From JBBQWR01 sp038210495 (GTDB lineage: Bacteria > Planctomycetota > Planctomycetia > Pirellulales > DATAWG01), in assembly GCA_038210495.1 (NCBI GenBank), contig JBBQWR010000018.1, forward strand, positions 33,952 through 97,951: a stretch of DNA of 64,000 bases. The letters run 5' to 3'. The position numbers and the translations under genes are program-made. Positions 25,049 through 34,278 of this stretch are shown here, piece by piece. The notes under the pieces are model-generated. The model saw only the letters and a program-made list of their open reading frames with translations. It ran no database searches and had not been told where the DNA came from. Position 1 is the first letter of the stretch; every line of letters starts with the position of its first letter.

Positions 25049-25671
25049 TTAGAATCGCTCGCCGCGGGCTTGATTGGCTTGAGCCAAATGGTGCGGAGAT
25101 CCATTACGGCGAGCCCCGGCTTGCTGGTCGGTTTGACCGACATCCGGTAGTCGCCCGGCTTGTCGATCGTGATCGCGCCCAGATTGCGAATATGAAAGAT
25201 GGCAAAGCTGCCGGTGTCCTGCACGCGGTCCGAAACTTTTTGATCGCCGATTTCGATCGTGTATTCGCTGCCGCCGCTGTCCTTGCCGCAGCCCTGTTCG
25301 ACGACGACATTGAATTTGCCGGGTCGCTCGATCGCAACATTCCAACTCACCCAATCGGCGACGTTGGTCCAATAGCCGATCGTGTCTTTGTCTTTCTCGT
25401 AACGGACGCGGGCGCCGTGAACGATGACGTCCCGCGCCCGAATTACGAGCGTATCGTCTTTGTTTTGGACGACTCGTTTTGGTTCTTCCTTGGGCACGTC
25501 AACTTTATCGGCGATCTTAGGCTCGATCTTCGGTGCGGTCGGCGCCTTGTCCGCGGGGACCAGTTTGGCGGCGTCGCTCGCCCGAAGATGTCGCGGGCTT
25601 ATTGCCGAGCAACAAACCAGCCCCAGGCACGCGATGGCTAACGTCGACGAGAATTTGGCAAATGAATTCAT
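25045..25671 (-). CDS. Secreted beta-sandwich protein (carbohydrate-binding-like)
   Basis: 208 residues from the ATG at 25671; a longer frame reaches 25932 over the thioredoxin gene. Signal peptide 'LAIACLGLVCCSAISPRHLRA', then a Lys/Pro/Asp linker ('APTAPKIEPKIADKVDVPKE'). The C-terminal 125 residues read as a jelly-roll: 'WVSWNVAIERPGKFNVVVEQ', 'SEYTIEIGDQ', 'GAITIDKPGDYRMSVKPT', 'LAVMDLRTIWLKPI'. This pattern matches the galactose-binding-like modules found next to glycosidases and sulfatases. Binding partner unknown. Confidence 0.68.
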   Translation of the reverse strand: MNSFAKFSSTLAIACLGLVCCSAISPRHLRASDAAKLVPADKAPTAPKIEPKIADKVDVPKEEPKRVVQNKDDTLVIRARDVIVHGARVRYEKDKDTIGYWTNVADWVSWNVAIERPGKFNVVVEQGCGKDSGGSEYTIEIGDQKVSDRVQDTGSFAIFHIRNLGAITIDKPGDYRMSVKPTSKPGLAVMDLRTIWLKPIKPAASDSK

Positions 25672-25720
25672 GGCGGCGCCTGGAACGCTGAAGAAAAAAT
25701 GACTGGCCGGCTTTCGGCCG

Positions 25721-26290
25721 TCAATCATTATGCAATTGGCGCAGTCGCGAAGATAGCCGCAGCAATAATTGAACGCGCTCGAACTCGTTGAGCCAGTCTT
25801 GCGCGACGGCTTCGAGCATGGATCGCGATTCGGGCACAAGTCCCGTCGGGCAGGCCGGGCCCAATTGATCGATGGCCAACTGCCGATACTTGGAAATCGT
25901 GCGATCGCCATACCAACCGACTTGCTGGCCATCCTCGGCCAGAAAAACGAGCACGGGCACGCGGGCGCCGCCGCAGATTCGGATTTCGCTCGCTAGGTCA
26001 CTATCCGCGTCGCGGTCGAACAACCGCAGCTCGATCGTGCTGGTCGCTTCGGCGAAACGTTGGAAGATGGGGCACTGATTCACGCAGTCGCCACACCACG
26101 CGCCCGCCAGACACAAGACCTTCATTTCGCGTTTGAAGGCGCCGAGTAATTGCTTCTGTGCGTCCGACAATGCGACAGCCTGCCGCACGGCCCCCCAGCG
26201 CCGCTGCTGGTCCGGCGTGCCATACTGGGTCAAGAAGTCGGAATACGAGAGACCGCGGTCGAATTTTGCGGCGTAATCGAAGCTGGGCAT
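25721..26290 (-). CDS. Thioredoxin family protein
   Basis: 189 residues, cytoplasmic (no signal peptide). The active site is 'GAWCGDCVNQCP', i.e. WCGDC, with 'RVPVLVFLAEDGQQVGWYGD' carrying the cis-Pro. This resembles the thioredoxin-like family with WCxDC found beside peroxiredoxins. The N-terminal 60 residues are a helical extension and the C-terminus ends in an Arg/Leu helix. Probably a thiol reductase with an unidentified partner. Confidence 0.78.
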   Translation of the reverse strand: MPSFDYAAKFDRGLSYSDFLTQYGTPDQQRRWGAVRQAVALSDAQKQLLGAFKREMKVLCLAGAWCGDCVNQCPIFQRFAEATSTIELRLFDRDADSDLASEIRICGGARVPVLVFLAEDGQQVGWYGDRTISKYRQLAIDQLGPACPTGLVPESRSMLEAVAQDWLNEFERVQLLLRLSSRLRQLHND

Positions 26291-26395
26291 ACGGAGTCGA
26301 TCGTGAATTCAAATTATTTGCGTTGTCTTGCTAAGGCGCCACTGTCACGCTATCAACGTCGCGGATTCCAAAACATTAACAGTCCCATCGCTGCC

Positions 26396-26592
26396 CTCGC
26401 CCCGAAGGGGCAGCACAAAATAGCCCACGGCAACGCCCTGGGTAAATTGCTTCAAAGCCTTTAAAGCCCTGCAAGGGCGTAACAACCATGCCCGGGTTGT
26501 TGCGCCCTTGCAGGGCTTCGGATGGTTTCGCTTCCATTAACCCAGGGCGTTGCCCTGGGCTGATTTGTTTCGCCCCGTTGGGGCTAATGGGA
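26396..26592. repeat. Large imperfect inverted repeat element
   Basis: Two arms of about 95 bases (26396-26490 and 26498-26592) mirror each other. Shared words are 'CGCCCCGAAGGGGC' / 'GCCCCAACGGGGCG', 'AACGCCCTGGG' and 'AAGCCCTGCAAGGGCG', each itself palindromic, meeting at 'CCCGGG'. Total about 195 bases, no gene; resembles a REP/BIME-like unit. Confidence 0.7.
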
Positions 26593-26606
26593 AGGCGCTG
26601 GCCAAG

Positions 26607-26705
26607 CTTTGAACTCACCCGCCACGCTGAATTTGCCCGCCACTTTGAACATACCCGCTACGCTGACACTCACTCGACAATCTGAACTCACCCGCCACTC
26701 AGAAC
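26607..26705 (+). repeat. Degenerate 18-bp tandem repeat
   Basis: A unit close to 'CTCACCCGCCACGCTGAA' recurs about five times with substitutions, reading 'SPATLN', 'LPATLN', 'IPATLT' in one frame. No gene frame fits it; a minisatellite. Confidence 0.65.
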
Positions 26706-26757
26706 ATTTCCGATCCATTCGAAAACGCCCGGCCGGTTTTGCAAATCCGCCAAAATC

Positions 26758-28254
26758 CTATCTACCTTCCGTCGTACCTTCGCCCGGCACTTTTTTCAAC
26801 TGCGAAATCTCTTCCCTTAGAGACCGAATTAACTTTTCGGTGTCGGATTGCGATTGGCTGCGGGCGTCGATTTCGCCTTGCAATTTGCGAATGACTTTTT
26901 CGAACGCATCGACTTGAATTCGCAGCATGTCGACTTCCGTAACTGGCCCACGTCGCGAGCGAGTCGCGCTATTGACCGCCACTTCCTCGATTCCCTGGCT
27001 ATTGCGGACGGCGATCTGTTTGCCATCGAGGCTGGAGACGCTGAGTTGTGGCCCCACTCGCACGATAGCCGGATCGGTCGAAGCGACATCGCTCACCGCG
27101 GTCGCGCCGGCGCCCAACGTCAATTCGACCGCCTTCCGCTGCCCTCCCCGATCGATGACCAAGCTCAACTTGTCACCGGGTTGTTTGGTCATAATGCGAT
27201 TCACGGCCTGATAGGCGCTACGAATCCGCCGCCCGTCCGCTTCGAGAACCAGATCGCCCTTTTGAATTCCTGCTTGGGCCGCCGGGCCATTTTCCACGCG
27301 TTCGACCTGCACGACGCCCTCTTTGTCGCCCGGGCCCAAAGTGAAGCCCACTGCGGGACGGCGACGCTTGAGTTCGACAACGGGCCCGTCTTTTTCCGCG
27401 GCCAGCAGTCGCTCGACGTGAGAAACCGGCACGGCGTAGGTCCACCCGGGACGTTCGCCGGGCGCCGTGTTGGCGACGACGACGCCGATCAATTTGCCCG
27501 ATCGATCGACCAGAGCGGCGCCGCTCGAGGTCTCGGTCGCTCGGACGTCGCATTGAATCAGCGGGGGCAGATCGAGCGTGGGCAGCGAACGCTCAACGCC
27601 GCTCAATATGCCCGCGGAAACCGCCGGCCGATCGATGCCGGCGGCAGCGGCGGTGAGCACAGCGCCGCCAATTTTCGGCAATTCGGTGGCCGATTCCAGC
27701 CCCGCCAGATTGGCCGTTTCAAGCTTCAGAAGCACCAGCCCGCTGTAGTGATCGACGACTCGCAGCGTTGCGACGGCCTGTTCGCCGGCAGGCAGGGTGA
27801 CTCGGAAGCGTGCCGATAGGCAATCGCGATCGCCGACAAATGTGGCGATTCGGCTCTTGCCGACGAGAACTCCGCTACAGACTGTCACCTCGTCGGCCTC
27901 AGACACGGAATTCGTTGCGCTGGCGACCAGCGGTTTTGTCGGTTTCAGCGCCGTGCATCGGACCGTGACGGTCGTCGCGAGCAATCGCTCGGCAGCCCGT
28001 TCGTTGGAATCCGAGTCGGCGGCCGATACGTGGCCGGCCAAGCCAATTAAGGCCGAATAGCCTATGAGCAAAGCCAGAAGAGACCGTTTTAGGGTCCGAA
28101 CCGCTAGGAAGGCGCCGGGGGATCGGGGCTGGAGGCGTGCTTGCCGAAGCCCCGGAGACCGGTCGACTCTTCGAACGCATCGGCAAGCCACCGGGACCTC
28201 CCTTCGGTCCGGCCCCGGCCACCCGAGTGTCGTTAAGTTAGCGTTCTTGAGCAT
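26758..28254 (-). CDS. PDZ protein with degenerate trypsin-like domain (HtrA pseudoprotease)
   Basis: 498 residues as annotated from ATG 28254; the true start is uncertain because about 55 Arg/Pro-rich residues precede the signal-like segment 'SLLALLIGYSALIGLAGHVS'. Residues about 85-275 align by eye with HtrA/DegS proteases: 'CSGVLVGKSRIATFVGDRD', 'VVDHYSGLVLLKLE', 'CDVRATETSSGAALVDRSG'. The catalytic His position is Gly141 and the Asp position Gly162; only the Ser (Ser244) remains. A PDZ domain follows (about 305-380, 'GPAAQAGIQKGDLVLEADGR'), then a C-terminal coiled coil. Third gene of a sigma factor operon. Likely a non-catalytic envelope sensor or scaffold (inference). Confidence 0.78.
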   Translation of the reverse strand: MLKNANLTTLGWPGPDRREVPVACRCVRRVDRSPGLRQARLQPRSPGAFLAVRTLKRSLLALLIGYSALIGLAGHVSAADSDSNERAAERLLATTVTVRCTALKPTKPLVASATNSVSEADEVTVCSGVLVGKSRIATFVGDRDCLSARFRVTLPAGEQAVATLRVVDHYSGLVLLKLETANLAGLESATELPKIGGAVLTAAAAGIDRPAVSAGILSGVERSLPTLDLPPLIQCDVRATETSSGAALVDRSGKLIGVVVANTAPGERPGWTYAVPVSHVERLLAAEKDGPVVELKRRRPAVGFTLGPGDKEGVVQVERVENGPAAQAGIQKGDLVLEADGRRIRSAYQAVNRIMTKQPGDKLSLVIDRGGQRKAVELTLGAGATAVSDVASTDPAIVRVGPQLSVSSLDGKQIAVRNSQGIEEVAVNSATRSRRGPVTEVDMLRIQVDAFEKVIRKLQGEIDARSQSQSDTEKLIRSLREEISQLKKVPGEGTTEGR

Positions 28255-28289
28255 AGATATTCAGAGCGGTCACCGTAAAACGGCGTTCT

Positions 28290-28853
28290 TCAAATCGATA
28301 GTTGTGCTTGCCCAGACGATTGATCCTGCATCAGGTCCAGCACGGCTTCCTGCTCCGCGCCAGTCAATTCCCCGAAGCCCCTTGGCGTTAATTCTTTAGT
28401 GGCCGGGTTGTCGTCCGCCAGCGTCTGCCGGCTCGGCGACGTAACTTGCTGAACGGCGACGATCGGAGGCCCCTCGTCGACCGCGGGAACGTTATGTTGA
28501 TGATTCAAAGCGGCAATTCGCCATCCGCCAATCGCGGCAATGATGATCGCCGCCGCGGCGCCACCCCGGCGCACGTTTCCGCGCCTCGCGACATTCGAGG
28601 CTAACGTCTCTCGAGTCGCAGCCACCTCCTCGGCTTTGCGCTGGCTACCGGCCGGGAACCGCCGGGCAAGAAAATCGGCGTCGACGCCAAGCTGGTCGCC
28701 CAGCGCCATAAGCTCCGGCGGAAGCGTGCTCTCACGTTCGTCGCCCGTCGCGCCGACAGTCGGCAGATCGACGAACGAGTCGTCGAACTCTGCGTCGTCG
28801 AACTCCGCGTCGTCGAACTTTGCGTCGTCGAATAGACGAGGCTCAAATGGCAT
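28290..28853 (-). CDS. Probable membrane-anchored anti-sigma factor
   Basis: 187 residues. The N-terminus has an acidic five-residue repeat ('FDDAKFDDAEFDDAEFDD', 15-bp units at 28784-28840). One transmembrane segment at about 98-115 ('GGAAAAIIIAAIGGWRIAAL') follows an Arg-rich cytoplasmic face. The C-terminal part ('LTPRGFGELTGAEQEAVLDL') would lie outside. No zinc-binding HxxxCxxC motif, so the link to anti-sigma factors is by position and topology: the start overlaps the sigma gene stop by 11 bases. Moderate confidence. Confidence 0.6.
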   Translation of the reverse strand: MPFEPRLFDDAKFDDAEFDDAEFDDSFVDLPTVGATGDERESTLPPELMALGDQLGVDADFLARRFPAGSQRKAEEVAATRETLASNVARRGNVRRGGAAAAIIIAAIGGWRIAALNHQHNVPAVDEGPPIVAVQQVTSPSRQTLADDNPATKELTPRGFGELTGAEQEAVLDLMQDQSSGQAQLSI

Positions 28854-29457
28854 GATTCAAATCCTCACGGCCCGCGTCTTCAGCCAGATGCAGCGGAATT
28901 TGCGACAGGTCGCCATGCTCAGCGGCCAACAAATCGCGGAGCGAAGCCAAGCCATTAAATATCCGCGATTTTACAGTGCCCAATGGGCATCCCAAGACCT
29001 GCGAAATCTCTTCGTAAGACAATCGTTCGCTAAACCGCAACATCAAGGTTTGTCGTTGGCCATCCGGCAATAGGGCGACTTGCGCCCAAAGGCTTTTCTT
29101 CCATTCGGCGACTTCGAGCGCCGCTTCGGCCGCCGGCGAAGATCGATCTTGAGCGCCGTCGTTATCCCAAAGAACTTGCAACTTTCGGCGACGGGCCCCG
29201 AGCCCGCGTCGCTCGCGCCGTTCGAGGTTCAACAAAATACCGTAGAGCCATGTGTACAGCGAGCTTCGCCCCGCGAACCGGTCAGCCTGCCGGGCCAAGA
29301 TCAAAAAAGTCTCTTGGGCCAAATCATCGGCGTCCCAGGGATTGCCCGTCAGCACCAGCGCAGCGCGATGAATTCGCCCAAAATACAGTTGGCTGACGTT
29401 TTCGATTTCGATCGGCGACACGCAAATCGTCTCCAGGCGACTTCCGCGGACAAGCAA
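28843..29457 (-). CDS. ECF-type RNA polymerase sigma factor
   Basis: 204 residues. Region 2 is seen in 'GNPWDADDLAQETFLILARQ' followed by 'FAGRSSLYTWLYGILLNLER', and region 4 in 'LRFSERLSYEEISQVLGCPL' with 'GTVKSRIFNGLASLRDLL' as the -35 recognition helix. Start: ATG 29457, though a GTG 36 bases downstream could be used. It would recruit RNA polymerase to a stress or envelope regulon and is probably held by the membrane protein encoded next. Confidence 0.88.
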   Translation of the reverse strand: MLVRGSRLETICVSPIEIENVSQLYFGRIHRAALVLTGNPWDADDLAQETFLILARQADRFAGRSSLYTWLYGILLNLERRERRGLGARRRKLQVLWDNDGAQDRSSPAAEAALEVAEWKKSLWAQVALLPDGQRQTLMLRFSERLSYEEISQVLGCPLGTVKSRIFNGLASLRDLLAAEHGDLSQIPLHLAEDAGREDLNHAI

Positions 29458-29897
29458 TGGCGGCGAGCCCCACCGCTTCGGAATCTATCCGGGCATATCG
29501 AGTTAACTTGCTGTAGGGCCGAGTGTTATCTTAACGACTGTCAGGCGGCTAAACCATCGGTTTCCTCGATCGCCGACCTTGTATGTCACCCTTGTCCTCC
29601 GCGCCCGACTACGCAATCTGGTCCGATCATGCGGACATGCGTTCCTATCAATCGCCCGCAACGGGGTGGTTTGCCACCTTCGTGGCCCCGGCGCGTGCAT
29701 CCGTAACTTAGTGTTCTCAAAGCGCCAAAAAGTTCATCGATCGCCCTACCCGCCCCAGGTGTCATTTGCCAGCCCATCGGACCAAGGCCCACGCGCATGG
29801 GCTGAGCCCTCGTCGGGTGAGTTGAAAACGGGGCCGATTCTGTTAGGTTAAGCGGCGACGATTGCGCCGGTCGTGCCGACCCCAGGGAGTGACCCCA
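29458..29897. other. Divergent intergenic region, sigma operon / glgA
   Basis: 440 bases between two oppositely directed operons, so it should hold promoters for both. No consensus hexamers stand out and no gene is supported; long frames here are shadows of glgA. GGGAG (29885-29889) is the glgA ribosome binding site. Confidence 0.45.
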
Positions 29898-31406
29898 GTG
29901 AAGATTTTGTTCGCGAGCAGCGAGGCAGTTCCATTCGCCAAAACGGGCGGCTTGGCCGACGTTTGCGGCGCCTTGCCCAGCGCGCTCGCGAAACTCGGCC
30001 ATCAAACATCGCTCATCATGCCGGCCTACCGCCATGTGTTCGACGCCGGGCTCAAAATCGAGCCGCTCGGCGTCGATCTGGACATCGCCGTCGGCCGCAA
30101 ACAGATCCTGGGACAACTCCTCAAGACCACGCTGCCTAGCGGCGTGCCGGTCTATTTCGTCGATCAGCCGGTCTATTTCGACCGCGACAATCTGTACGGC
30201 GAAGGTGTCCAGGACTACCGCGATAACTGCGAGCGGTTCGTGTTCTTCAGCCGTGCGGTGATGGAAGCCGTCAAGCTGCTCAAGCTCGACGTGGACCTCT
30301 TGCACGTTCACGATTGGCAAACCAGCCTGGTTCCGGCGTATTTGAAGATCGAGTATCGCAACACGCCTGGGTTCGAGAAAATCGCCACGCTGCTGACCAT
30401 CCACAACATTTCCTACCAGGGGACGTTTTGGCATTGGGACATGGTGCTTACGGGATTGGATTGGAAGTATTTCAACTGGCGACAGCTTGAGTTTTTCGGC
30501 AATTTGAATCTGCTGAAAACCGGACTCGTCTTCGCCGATTCGCTCAACACGGTCAGCCCTCGCTATGCGGAAGAAATCAAAACGGCGCCGCTCGGCTGTG
30601 GACTGGAAGGCGTGCTGCAACATCGCCGAGCCGTGCTTTCCGGGATTTTGAACGGCGTCGACTACGAACAGTGGAATCCGGCCGTCGACAAGCACTTGGT
30701 GACCCAATATGGCGTCGACGATGTCCGCGCCGGAAAGGCTGCCAACAAAGCCGCGCTGCTGAACGAATTGAATCTGCCGCCGGATCCGGCCGGGCCGCTG
30801 ATCGCGTTCGTCGGCCGATTGGTGGAGCAAAAGGGAATCGACCTCTTGATCGGCGCGATGCAAGAGTGGATGCTCACCAGCCGCGCGCAATGGGTGATTC
30901 TGGGCACGGGAGACACCAAGTATCAGGAGCAACTGTTGACCTTGGCGCAGCGGCATCCGCAAAAAGTGGCCGTGCGGCTCCAGTTTTCGGATGCGCTGGC
31001 TCATCGCATCGAGGCCGCGGCGGATATTTTTGCGATGCCCAGCCGGTTCGAGCCTTGTGGACTCAGCCAGATGTACAGCCTGAAATACGGCACGCCTCCG
31101 GTTGTGCGAGCGACTGGTGGTTTGGCCGATACGATCGTCGATACGACCGAGGAAACGCTTTCGGCCGGAACGGCCAACGGATTCACGTTCCACGAGCCGG
31201 CGCCTCATGCTCTTTCGGCCGCGCTGAAACGGGCCGCGTCGTGCTATGCCCGAAGCGATGCTTGGCTGAAGCTAATCACGAGCGGCATGAATGAGGATTG
31301 GTCGTGGACCCGCAGCGCCAAGCAATACGTGGCGCTGTATGAGTCGACGATCGCCCGCACGCAACAGGGAGTCGGCAACGGGCCGGTGAGCCAACCGCTG
31401 GCATGA
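29898..31406 (+). CDS. glgA: Glycogen synthase (ADP-glucose type, GT5)
   Basis: 502 residues from the GTG at 29898, preceded by GGGAG at the right distance; an in-frame ATG at 29862 would add 12 residues. The start 'KILFASSEAVPFAKTGGLAD' holds the ADP-glucose-binding KTGGL, and 'SRFEPCGLSQMYSLKYGTPP' carries the GT-B catalytic Glu loop, with 'VRATGGLADTIVD'. It elongates alpha-1,4-glucan from ADP-glucose. It heads an alpha-glucan cluster with two GH57 enzymes and galT. Confidence 0.95.
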   Translation: MKILFASSEAVPFAKTGGLADVCGALPSALAKLGHQTSLIMPAYRHVFDAGLKIEPLGVDLDIAVGRKQILGQLLKTTLPSGVPVYFVDQPVYFDRDNLYGEGVQDYRDNCERFVFFSRAVMEAVKLLKLDVDLLHVHDWQTSLVPAYLKIEYRNTPGFEKIATLLTIHNISYQGTFWHWDMVLTGLDWKYFNWRQLEFFGNLNLLKTGLVFADSLNTVSPRYAEEIKTAPLGCGLEGVLQHRRAVLSGILNGVDYEQWNPAVDKHLVTQYGVDDVRAGKAANKAALLNELNLPPDPAGPLIAFVGRLVEQKGIDLLIGAMQEWMLTSRAQWVILGTGDTKYQEQLLTLAQRHPQKVAVRLQFSDALAHRIEAAADIFAMPSRFEPCGLSQMYSLKYGTPPVVRATGGLADTIVDTTEETLSAGTANGFTFHEPAPHALSAALKRAASCYARSDAWLKLITSGMNEDWSWTRSAKQYVALYESTIARTQQGVGNGPVSQPLA

Positions 31407-31502
31407 CGTATTGGCCGCCGGATTTATGCAGGGTGTCGGCGCGGGGCGTTTGCGCCCCAGCGCGTCGGGAGCGGCCCGGATAAAAGAGATCATGGTTGAT
31501 CT

Positions 31503-33701
31503 ATGCACGACGTTCGACTGGCCGTTCTTTGGCACCAACATCAGCCCTATTACCCCGACGATCTAACGGGGGAAAATCCGATGCCGTGGGTTCGCCTGCA
31601 CGGCACGCGGGATTATTGGGGCATGGCGCAGTTACTCTGGGAAGTACCCGAGTTTCAGGCCACGATCAATCTGGTTCCCAGCTTGCTCGTGCAACTGCAG
31701 GCCTACACCGAGGCGGGCCACGAAGACGCCCATCTGCGCGTCTCACGGTTGCCGGCCGATGGGATGACCGCCGCCGATCTGCACTATTTGCTCGACAATT
31801 TTTTTATGGTGCATCCGGAGCACAATATCCGGCCCTACCCGCGATACAACGAGCTTTACGAAAAACGTGGGCTGGCCGTGAACTCCGCCGAGCAGGCGGC
31901 CAAGCGATTCTCGAAGCGCGACATCCTCGATTTGCAATGCTGGTCGAATCTTGCCTGGATTCACCCGCTCGCGTTCGAGCTCGACCCCGAGTTGGCCAAA
32001 TTTCGCGACAAGGGAGAGAGCTGGACGGAAGCGGAAAAACAGTGGCTGCTGGTCAAGCAACTCAAGCTGCTGAAGGAAATCATCCCGCTGCATAAAAAGC
32101 TGGCTCAGCGCGGCCAAGTAGAGCTTTCGACGACTCCCTTCTATCATCCGATTTTGCCGTTGCTCTGGGATAAACGGCTCGCGCGCCAAGCGATGCCGGA
32201 CGTCGCGCTGCCGAAGCATCTCGACGGGGCGCCGGAAAACGCGGTCGAGCAGATTCGGATGGCTGTCGCTTATCACGAACGAATATTTGGCCAAAAACCC
32301 CGAGGAATGTGGCCCTCCGAAGGTTCCGTCGCTCAAAGCATCATCCCGGCGATCGCGGCGGCTGGGATCGAATGGATCGCCACCGACGAAGAGATTTTGT
32401 CGCGTTCGACCGATGGCTGGATCTCGCGCGATGGCCAGGGATTTCTGCGAAACCCGGAGCGGCTGTATCGTCCCTGGCGCGTGGAAGAAAAGGGAAAGCA
32501 GCTTCAGATCGTGTTCCGCGATCATGCGATGAGCGATCAGATCGGCTTCAACTATCAGCGAATGGGCGCCGAGCAAGCCGTAAACGATTTAATCGGCAAG
32601 CTCGAGGCGATCGGTCGGGCGACAACCGCCAACGCCGGAGAACGGCCCACGCTGGTGAGCATCATTCTCGATGGAGAAAACTGCTGGGAATACTATCCCC
32701 ACAGCGGCGTCGATTTCCTTAGACAGATGTATCGCCGCGGGGCCAGCCATCCCAAGATCAAGCCCACGCGAATTGGCGATTATCTCAAACAATATCCAGC
32801 CACGGACAAAGTCGGCACGCTGTTCGCCGGTAGCTGGATCAACCACAATTTCGGCATTTGGCTCGGCCATTCGGAATGCAACCGCGCCTGGGACTATGTC
32901 CACCGGACCCGAGAGCATCTCAAGGAAGCGATCGCCGGCGGGCAAAAGACGACCAAGCAAATCGAGATCGCGACGCGCGAGTTGCAAATCGCCGAAGGAA
33001 GCGACTGGTTTTGGTGGTTTGGCGACAGCCACACCAGCGCTCAGCAGGACCTGTTCGATCGACTGTTCCGCAAACATTTGCAGAACGTCTATATCGCGCT
33101 GGACGATCCGGCGCCGAACGAGCTTTTGCAAACGATCCGCGAAACGGCCTCGCCGGCGCGGCTCTACACCGAGCCGACCGACCTGCTCGACGTAAAAATC
33201 GACGGCCGGCAAACGTACTTCGAGTGGCTAAGCGCCGGGCATTTTATTCCGCGCGGCGATCGCGGGGCGATGAGCATGGTGGCGCCGGGCCGGATCGAAT
33301 CGCTGTATTTCGGGTTCGATTTGGACAGGTTATTCTTGCGAATCGACCCGCATGGCGGCCCCGCCCGAGAGCAATTCGTCGATATCGACGCGGTGCGAGT
33401 GTCGTTCCACAAACCGGACCATTTTGAGCTACTGGTTGTGCGACCGTCGCAACAGGCGCCGGTGGCCCAATTGTTCAATCACGACGTTCCGGCCAGCGTC
33501 ACCGGTTTGGCCGCCGCGTCGGATTCGATTCTCGAAATCGCGATTCCGTGGCGGAGTCTGGCCGTAAGCGCCGATGATCCGGTACACTTCGTTGTAGAGC
33601 TACTGAAGAACGACGAGGTGATTGAACGGGCGCCGCACGAAGGCGCCATCGAAACGGCGGTCCCCTCGCCCGACTTCGAAATGCTGCTCTGGCAAGTTTA
33701 G
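31503..33701 (+). CDS. GH57 family alpha-glucan hydrolase/amylopullulanase-like
   Basis: 732 residues. The five GH57 motifs are recognisable: 'HQHQPYY' (11-17), 'TTPFYHPILPLL', 'GMWPSEGSVA' with nucleophile Glu273, and 'ILDGENCWEYY' with acid Asp390. The last 200 residues form an additional beta domain ('RIESLYFGFDLDRLFLRIDP') also found in GH57 amylopullulanases. No signal peptide, so it acts on cytoplasmic glycogen. 97 bases after glgA, probably one operon. It could debranch or degrade glucan; the specific linkage cannot be told. Confidence 0.88.
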   Translation: MHDVRLAVLWHQHQPYYPDDLTGENPMPWVRLHGTRDYWGMAQLLWEVPEFQATINLVPSLLVQLQAYTEAGHEDAHLRVSRLPADGMTAADLHYLLDNFFMVHPEHNIRPYPRYNELYEKRGLAVNSAEQAAKRFSKRDILDLQCWSNLAWIHPLAFELDPELAKFRDKGESWTEAEKQWLLVKQLKLLKEIIPLHKKLAQRGQVELSTTPFYHPILPLLWDKRLARQAMPDVALPKHLDGAPENAVEQIRMAVAYHERIFGQKPRGMWPSEGSVAQSIIPAIAAAGIEWIATDEEILSRSTDGWISRDGQGFLRNPERLYRPWRVEEKGKQLQIVFRDHAMSDQIGFNYQRMGAEQAVNDLIGKLEAIGRATTANAGERPTLVSIILDGENCWEYYPHSGVDFLRQMYRRGASHPKIKPTRIGDYLKQYPATDKVGTLFAGSWINHNFGIWLGHSECNRAWDYVHRTREHLKEAIAGGQKTTKQIEIATRELQIAEGSDWFWWFGDSHTSAQQDLFDRLFRKHLQNVYIALDDPAPNELLQTIRETASPARLYTEPTDLLDVKIDGRQTYFEWLSAGHFIPRGDRGAMSMVAPGRIESLYFGFDLDRLFLRIDPHGGPAREQFVDIDAVRVSFHKPDHFELLVVRPSQQAPVAQLFNHDVPASVTGLAAASDSILEIAIPWRSLAVSADDPVHFVVELLKNDEVIERAPHEGAIETAVPSPDFEMLLWQV

Positions 33702-33743
33702 CCGCCCCACCAATCCCCAGCCCTCAACCAAAAAGGAACGCCG

Positions 33744-34244
33744 ATGGACCGGAATGGAGTCGTCACAGGATTGCTCTATTTCCTGGGAGGTTTGATCGTC
33801 TCCAGCTTCCTCGAGTATTGGGCGCATCGCATTCTCCACCAATGGCGCTGGGTCGGCAAAGTTCATCGCGATCATCACGCGGTCAACGAGGGGCAGGGAG
33901 TCCTCAAGGAATTTTGGGATTATCTGCGGCCGTCGTTTTGGATCCTGATTCCGCCGTTTTTTATTTCGTGGCCTGCCGGAATTGGTTGGTTTACGGGCTG
34001 CATCTTGTTCGCCCTATTCGCGGCCTATACGCACCAGCTTCAGCACGAAAATCCGGCCGCGTGTTTCTGGATGGCGATGCCCACGCACTTCGTCCATCAC
34101 GAATACAACATGTGGCACTACAACTTCGGCATCAGTCTCGACATCTGGGACCGCGTGTTCCGCACGTATAAGCCAGTCGACTGGCGGGAGAAATTGGCGA
34201 CTAAGCCGGTCGGCCGGGGGATGTTCAGCATCCGCTGGTATTGA
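33744..34244 (+). CDS. Fatty acid hydroxylase/sterol desaturase superfamily membrane protein
   Basis: 166 residues, two to four membrane helices and the eight-histidine pattern of the superfamily: 'EYWAHRILHQ', 'HRDHH', 'HQLQHE' and 'HFVHHEYNMWHYNFG'. These ligate a di-iron centre for lipid hydroxylation or desaturation. Unexpected inside a glycogen cluster, 42 bases after the GH57 gene, so co-transcription is likely. It may modify carotenoids, hopanoids or fatty acids; not distinguishable here. Confidence 0.85.
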   Translation: MDRNGVVTGLLYFLGGLIVSSFLEYWAHRILHQWRWVGKVHRDHHAVNEGQGVLKEFWDYLRPSFWILIPPFFISWPAGIGWFTGCILFALFAAYTHQLQHENPAACFWMAMPTHFVHHEYNMWHYNFGISLDIWDRVFRTYKPVDWREKLATKPVGRGMFSIRWY

Positions 34245-34278
34245 GTCGGCATATTCTTTAACCGGCAATAACGGCACG

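Noticed and set aside
29586..31208. 540-residue minus-strand frame
   Set aside because: Antisense to glgA, whose catalytic motifs are intact.
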